Below are positions 6,395 to 8,733 of a stretch of 8,733 bases of DNA, piece by piece. A program made the translations under genes and the position numbers. The stretch spans positions 18,468-27,200 of the forward strand of contig JAGTQO010000014.1 of the NCBI GenBank assembly GCA_018396565.1. Reading direction: 5' to 3'. Numbering within the stretch: position 1 is the stretch's first letter; each line of letters starts with the position of its first letter. The notes beneath the pieces are model-generated. The model searched no databases. It worked only from the letters and a program-made list of their open reading frames with translations, and was not told where the DNA came from. This DNA comes from Candidatus Bathyarchaeota archaeon. GTDB taxonomy: Archaea; Thermoproteota; Bathyarchaeia; 40CM-2-53-6; RBG-13-38-9.

Positions 6395-7225
6395 ATGTCG
6401 GCTCTAGAATTAACTCTCAGAAGAACTGTGATGGCCCCACTCTACTTAGATATTATCAGTCCAGACAACCTTTCAGGGAAGAGATGGAGAGAGATAGGGG
6501 ATTATATAGTTTGGGAAGGCAACAGAAAAGTGAAGTTGAGGAGCCTATTCAAGATAGAGGGTGAGGCCGAAGCCAACCTGCAAGACACGCTTATTGAAAT
6601 AGTAGGAGACATGTCTAGGGCAAGACGCATCGGCTACAGGATGAGTGGCGGAGTTATAAGAGTAAGAGGCCACGGCGGATTATATGTGGGAGAATCGATG
6701 AGAGGCGGGAGAATAATTGTGGACGGTGATGCCGGCCCATGGCTCGGAGCAAACATGGCTGGTGGAACGATAGAAGTCTCAGGGAGTGCAGGAGACCATG
6801 TTGCGGCTGCAAGCCTTGGAACAGACAAAGGGATGACCGGAGGAACAATCATCGTAAAAGGAGATTCAGGAAGCCAGACAGGTGCTTGGATGCATTCTGG
6901 ACTGATAAGAGTCTCAGGCAGCTCAGGCATGTTTCCAGGGGCCCATATGCGTGGCGGAACCATACATATTATTGGAGACTGCTCCGGCAGGGCTGGAGCA
7001 AATATGCGCGGTGGGAAGATAGTTCTCTCAGGCAAATTGCCAACGGTTCTCCCTAGCTTCACCTTCGAAGATATTAGAAGCCAGACCAGAGTCGATAAAG
7101 ATAATGTTGAGGGCCCATTCTACGTCTTTTCAGGCGACAACAATGAGGGTGGGGATGGGAGACTCTTCATAAAAAAAGCCTCCAATCCACAGTTGAAATG
7201 GTGCGAGAAGTTTCTGGAGGTCTAG
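6395..7225 (+). CDS. fwdC: Formylmethanofuran dehydrogenase subunit C (beta-helix scaffold)
   Basis: The preferred product has 276 aa. After an N-terminal segment of about 70 residues comes a right-handed beta-helix (about 80-213) made of repeats of roughly 19 residues with the pattern GG-x-I-x-V-x-G, for example MRGGRIIVDG, MAGGTIEVSG, MTGGTIIVKG and MRGGKIVLSG. This is the same fold as the C-terminal domain of the glutamate synthase large subunit; in the Fwd complex it packs against FwdA and FwdD and is structural. ATG 6395, one base after the fwdA stop, is preferred because its MSALELTL start is more natural and GAGG (6379-6382) lies upstream. GTG 6377, overlapping fwdA and with its own AAGGT nearby, would add six residues and cannot be excluded. 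The stop lies five bases before mch. Confidence 0.94.
   Translation: MSALELTLRRTVMAPLYLDIISPDNLSGKRWREIGDYIVWEGNRKVKLRSLFKIEGEAEANLQDTLIEIVGDMSRARRIGYRMSGGVIRVRGHGGLYVGESMRGGRIIVDGDAGPWLGANMAGGTIEVSGSAGDHVAAASLGTDKGMTGGTIIVKGDSGSQTGAWMHSGLIRVSGSSGMFPGAHMRGGTIHIIGDCSGRAGANMRGGKIVLSGKLPTVLPSFTFEDIRSQTRVDKDNVEGPFYVFSGDNNEGGDGRLFIKKASNPQLKWCEKFLEV
7216..7221 (+). promoter_or_regulatory. Shine-Dalgarno fixing the mch start
   Basis: GGAGGT sits at the very end of fwdC, 9 bases before ATG 7231. It supports 7231 over the in-frame GTG at 7198, which would add 11 residues inside fwdC. With the 7231 start, the catalytic Arg and Glu fall at residues 183 and 186, the same numbers as in the Methanopyrus enzyme. 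Confidence 0.75.
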
Positions 7226-7230
7226 ATAGA

Positions 7231-8193
7231 ATGTGTGAAAGTGTGAACTTGAGGGCTGCCGAAATCGTCAAGAGAATGTTATGTGAACCTGAACATTACA
7301 GGATTGAACTCCATAACGTCAAAGGTGCAAAAATAGTCGATGCTGGAGTATTCTCAACAGGAAACGCCTCAGCAGGAATTCTTGTCACAGAGATCTGTCT
7401 GGGAGGCTTGGGAAGAGCTAGTCTGATTCATCAAAGATTCGGGGAGGAATATCTACCTTCAATATTCGTCGAGACATGGAACCCACCAATAGCAACCCTG
7501 GGATCCCAGTATGCCGGATGGCAGATAAAAACAAGCGACTACTTCGCAATGGGTTCAGGACCCGCTAGGGCACTAGCCCTCAAACCTAAGACTATATATG
7601 AAAAGATAGGTTATAAGGACGAAGCGAAGGAAGCTGTTATCGTCTTGGAGTCAGACAAACTCCCAACTGAAGAGGCTGTAGAGTACATATGTGAAGAGTG
7701 CGAAGTCGAACCTTCAAACCTATATGTTGCAGTCACACCGACGACCTCTCTAGCAGGTTCAATACAGATATCTGGGAGAGTTGTGGAGACGGGTATCCAT
7801 AAGTTGACTGAGCTCGGCCTCGACCCCAAATCCATAATCTTCGGATGCGGATACGCACCGGTTCCACCTGTTCATCCAAACCAAGCCAAGGCCATGGGTA
7901 GGACAAATGATGCGATACTGTATGGGGGCGCGACCTACTATACTGTCATACATGAGGATGACGAAACCCTCAGAAGAATAGTTGTTCAAGCTCCATCCTC
8001 AAGCTCGAAAGATTACGGTCGACCATTCTACGAGATAATAAAGGAAGTTAAATTCGACTTTTACAAGGTTGATCCAAACTTGTTTGCACCAGCATATGTT
8101 GCGGTGACCAATGTAAAGACTGGAAGAACCTATACTTCAGGGAGGATCGATGAGACCCTAGTCCAGAACATGTTAGGTATAAGCAGGGTTTAA
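7231..8193 (+). CDS. mch: Methenyl-tetrahydromethanopterin cyclohydrolase
   Basis: The 320 aa protein has the normal Mch length. It interconverts 5-formyl-H4MPT and 5,10-methenyl-H4MPT in the cytoplasm, the third step of CO2 reduction after Fwd and Ftr. Family blocks in order: SVNLRAAEIV at the N-terminus, TEICLGGLGRA, LGSQYAGWQIK, YFAMGSGPARALALKPK, ESDKLPTEE, SGRVVETG (Arg183 and Glu186, the catalytic pair in the known structures), IIFGCGYAPVPPV, MGRTNDAILYGG, KDYGRPFYEI and DPNLFAPAYVAV near the C-terminus. The gene follows fwdC after five bases, so it is almost certainly part of the fwd operon. The intermediate step enzyme Ftr is not next to it. It is oriented toward the minus-strand flavoprotein gene. 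Confidence 0.97.
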   Translation: MCESVNLRAAEIVKRMLCEPEHYRIELHNVKGAKIVDAGVFSTGNASAGILVTEICLGGLGRASLIHQRFGEEYLPSIFVETWNPPIATLGSQYAGWQIKTSDYFAMGSGPARALALKPKTIYEKIGYKDEAKEAVIVLESDKLPTEEAVEYICEECEVEPSNLYVAVTPTTSLAGSIQISGRVVETGIHKLTELGLDPKSIIFGCGYAPVPPVHPNQAKAMGRTNDAILYGGATYYTVIHEDDETLRRIVVQAPSSSSKDYGRPFYEIIKEVKFDFYKVDPNLFAPAYVAVTNVKTGRTYTSGRIDETLVQNMLGISRV

Positions 8194-8209
8194 TTCAAGC
8201 CACGCTGGA

Positions 8210-8233
8210 GGCCCTCACATTTTCCTGAGGGCC
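8210..8233. terminator. Inverted repeat at the convergent mch/flavoprotein junction
   Basis: GGCCCTCA (8210-8217) and TGAGGGCC (8226-8233) form a perfect 8-bp stem with an 8-base loop that contains TTTT. It lies 16 bases past the mch stop and includes the stop codon and last codons of the minus-strand gene. There is no clear T-run after the stem in either direction, so a terminator or 3'-end processing role is only a possibility; part of the symmetry may be chance in coding sequence. Confidence 0.35.
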
Positions 8234-8733
8234 ATCTCAACAGCCATTACGAAGGGCTCCCAGTAATCCGCCACCGGTGGAGAGTAGCATGTGTCTGTGC
8301 TCGCAACCTCATATGCCGTCAGACCCTTCTGAATAGCAATCGATACCATATTCACCCTCTGTGTAACCTCCTCCCCACCAATTATCTGAGCCCCAATCAC
8401 CCTACCTGACTCAGGCTCCACAATAACTTTAACCCTGATATCCTTCCCTCCTGGATAATAGTGGGCTCTGGTCTTCGCTGTTATAGCTCCAACCACAGGC
8501 TTAAACCCTGCTTCCCTAGCCCTCTTCTCCGTTAAACCCGTCTGACCTATCTCTAGGTCTAAAAGTCGTGTAACCGCAGAGCCTAAGACCCCGAGCAACG
8601 TGCTGTATCCGCCGGCCGCATTTACACCGGCAACCCTACCCTGTCTCACAGCTGTTGTACCTAGTTGAGGTGCGAAAGGTTTACCCGTGATCATATTGGT
8701 CGTCTCAGCGCAGTCTCCGGCAGCGTAGACTCC
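8215..8733 (-). CDS. CoA-disulfide reductase/NADH oxidase-like flavoprotein, C-terminal part (truncated by window edge)
   Basis: The frame is open to the right edge; 172 residues are visible and the N-terminal two thirds (FAD and NAD(P)H domains, redox cysteine) lie outside. The first visible residues, GVYAAGDC, are the second FAD-binding motif of pyridine-nucleotide disulfide oxidoreductases. A segment APQLGTTAVRQGRVAG follows, then the dimerisation domain (about 50-172) with RVIGAQIIGGEEV and the helix-plus-TCYSPPVADYWEP end. In CoA-disulfide reductase/NADH oxidase (Nox) relatives the equivalent end reads YAPPFS-like, so this is a related branch. The exact activity (CoA disulfide, polysulfide or O2 reduction, or NADH-dependent sulfur reduction) cannot be decided without the active-site cysteine region. 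It points toward mch and is unlikely to share its transcript. Confidence 0.87.
   Translation of the reverse strand, partial: GVYAAGDCAETTNMITGKPFAPQLGTTAVRQGRVAGVNAAGGYSTLLGVLGSAVTRLLDLEIGQTGLTEKRAREAGFKPVVGAITAKTRAHYYPGGKDIRVKVIVEPESGRVIGAQIIGGEEVTQRVNMVSIAIQKGLTAYEVASTDTCYSPPVADYWEPFVMAVEMALRKM

Noticed and set aside
6650..7040. Repetitive DNA resembling a short tandem repeat array
   Set aside because: The periodicity comes from the roughly 19-residue beta-helix repeats of FwdC at protein level; the DNA copies are not identical and have no spacers, so it is neither a CRISPR nor a satellite.
6634..7062. A proline-rich 142-codon minus-strand open frame opposite fwdC
   Set aside because: Its Pro/Ile/Ser-rich repeats are the mirror of the glycine-rich beta-helix repeats of fwdC; it has no independent support.
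1..8733. Pyrrolysine or TAG recoding, suspected because three genes end in TAG
   Set aside because: Each TAG lies at the expected protein end and is followed at once by the next gene or a gap; no in-frame TAG interrupts a conserved protein.

Overview
The window looks like a piece of an archaeal genome. It carries the H4MPT/methanofuran methyl branch of the archaeal Wood-Ljungdahl pathway (formylmethanofuran dehydrogenase plus methenyl-H4MPT cyclohydrolase), a transketolase split into two genes, GGAGG-type Shine-Dalgarno sites, and heavy AGA/AGG (Arg) and ATA (Ile) codon use. An uncultured TACK-type lineage such as Bathyarchaeia would fit, but that placement is an inference. No methanogenesis-specific gene (mcr, mtr) is visible, so the sequence alone does not separate methanogen, methanotroph and acetogen-like lifestyles.

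Region 1 (1-2336, plus strand): the C-terminal part of a transketolase N-subunit cut by the window edge, a complete transketolase C-subunit, and a PanB-family ketopantoate hydroxymethyltransferase. All three lie close together on one strand. The thiamine-diphosphate site of the transketolase pair is intact. Most residues that hold the sugar phosphate in well-studied transketolases are replaced. The PanB homologue also has a one-residue insertion in its metal/substrate loop. The pair may therefore not act on ordinary pentose-phosphate substrates.

Region 2 (2337-2916): an apparent 580-base gap. Read on the minus strand across alternating frames, it holds a decayed OsmC-family gene with about five frame changes (2347-2801). 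Its start end abuts the promoter region of the next operon.

Region 3 (2917-8193, plus strand): a compact operon fwdD-fwdB-fwdA-fwdC-mch. FwdB/FwdD form the W/Mo-pterin formate dehydrogenase part, FwdA is the binuclear-metal amidohydrolase that condenses formate with methanofuran, FwdC is the beta-helix scaffold, and Mch acts two steps later (after Ftr) on methenyl-H4MPT. The catalytic residues I could check are all present. The polyferredoxin and electron-input subunits (FwdF/G/H/E type), Ftr and Mtd are not in the window.

Region 4 (8215-8733, minus strand): the C-terminal part of a CoA-disulfide reductase/NADH oxidase-like flavoprotein, convergent with mch and separated by 21 bases. A perfect 8-bp inverted repeat lies at the junction.

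No rRNA, tRNA, CRISPR array, insertion sequence or origin was recognised.
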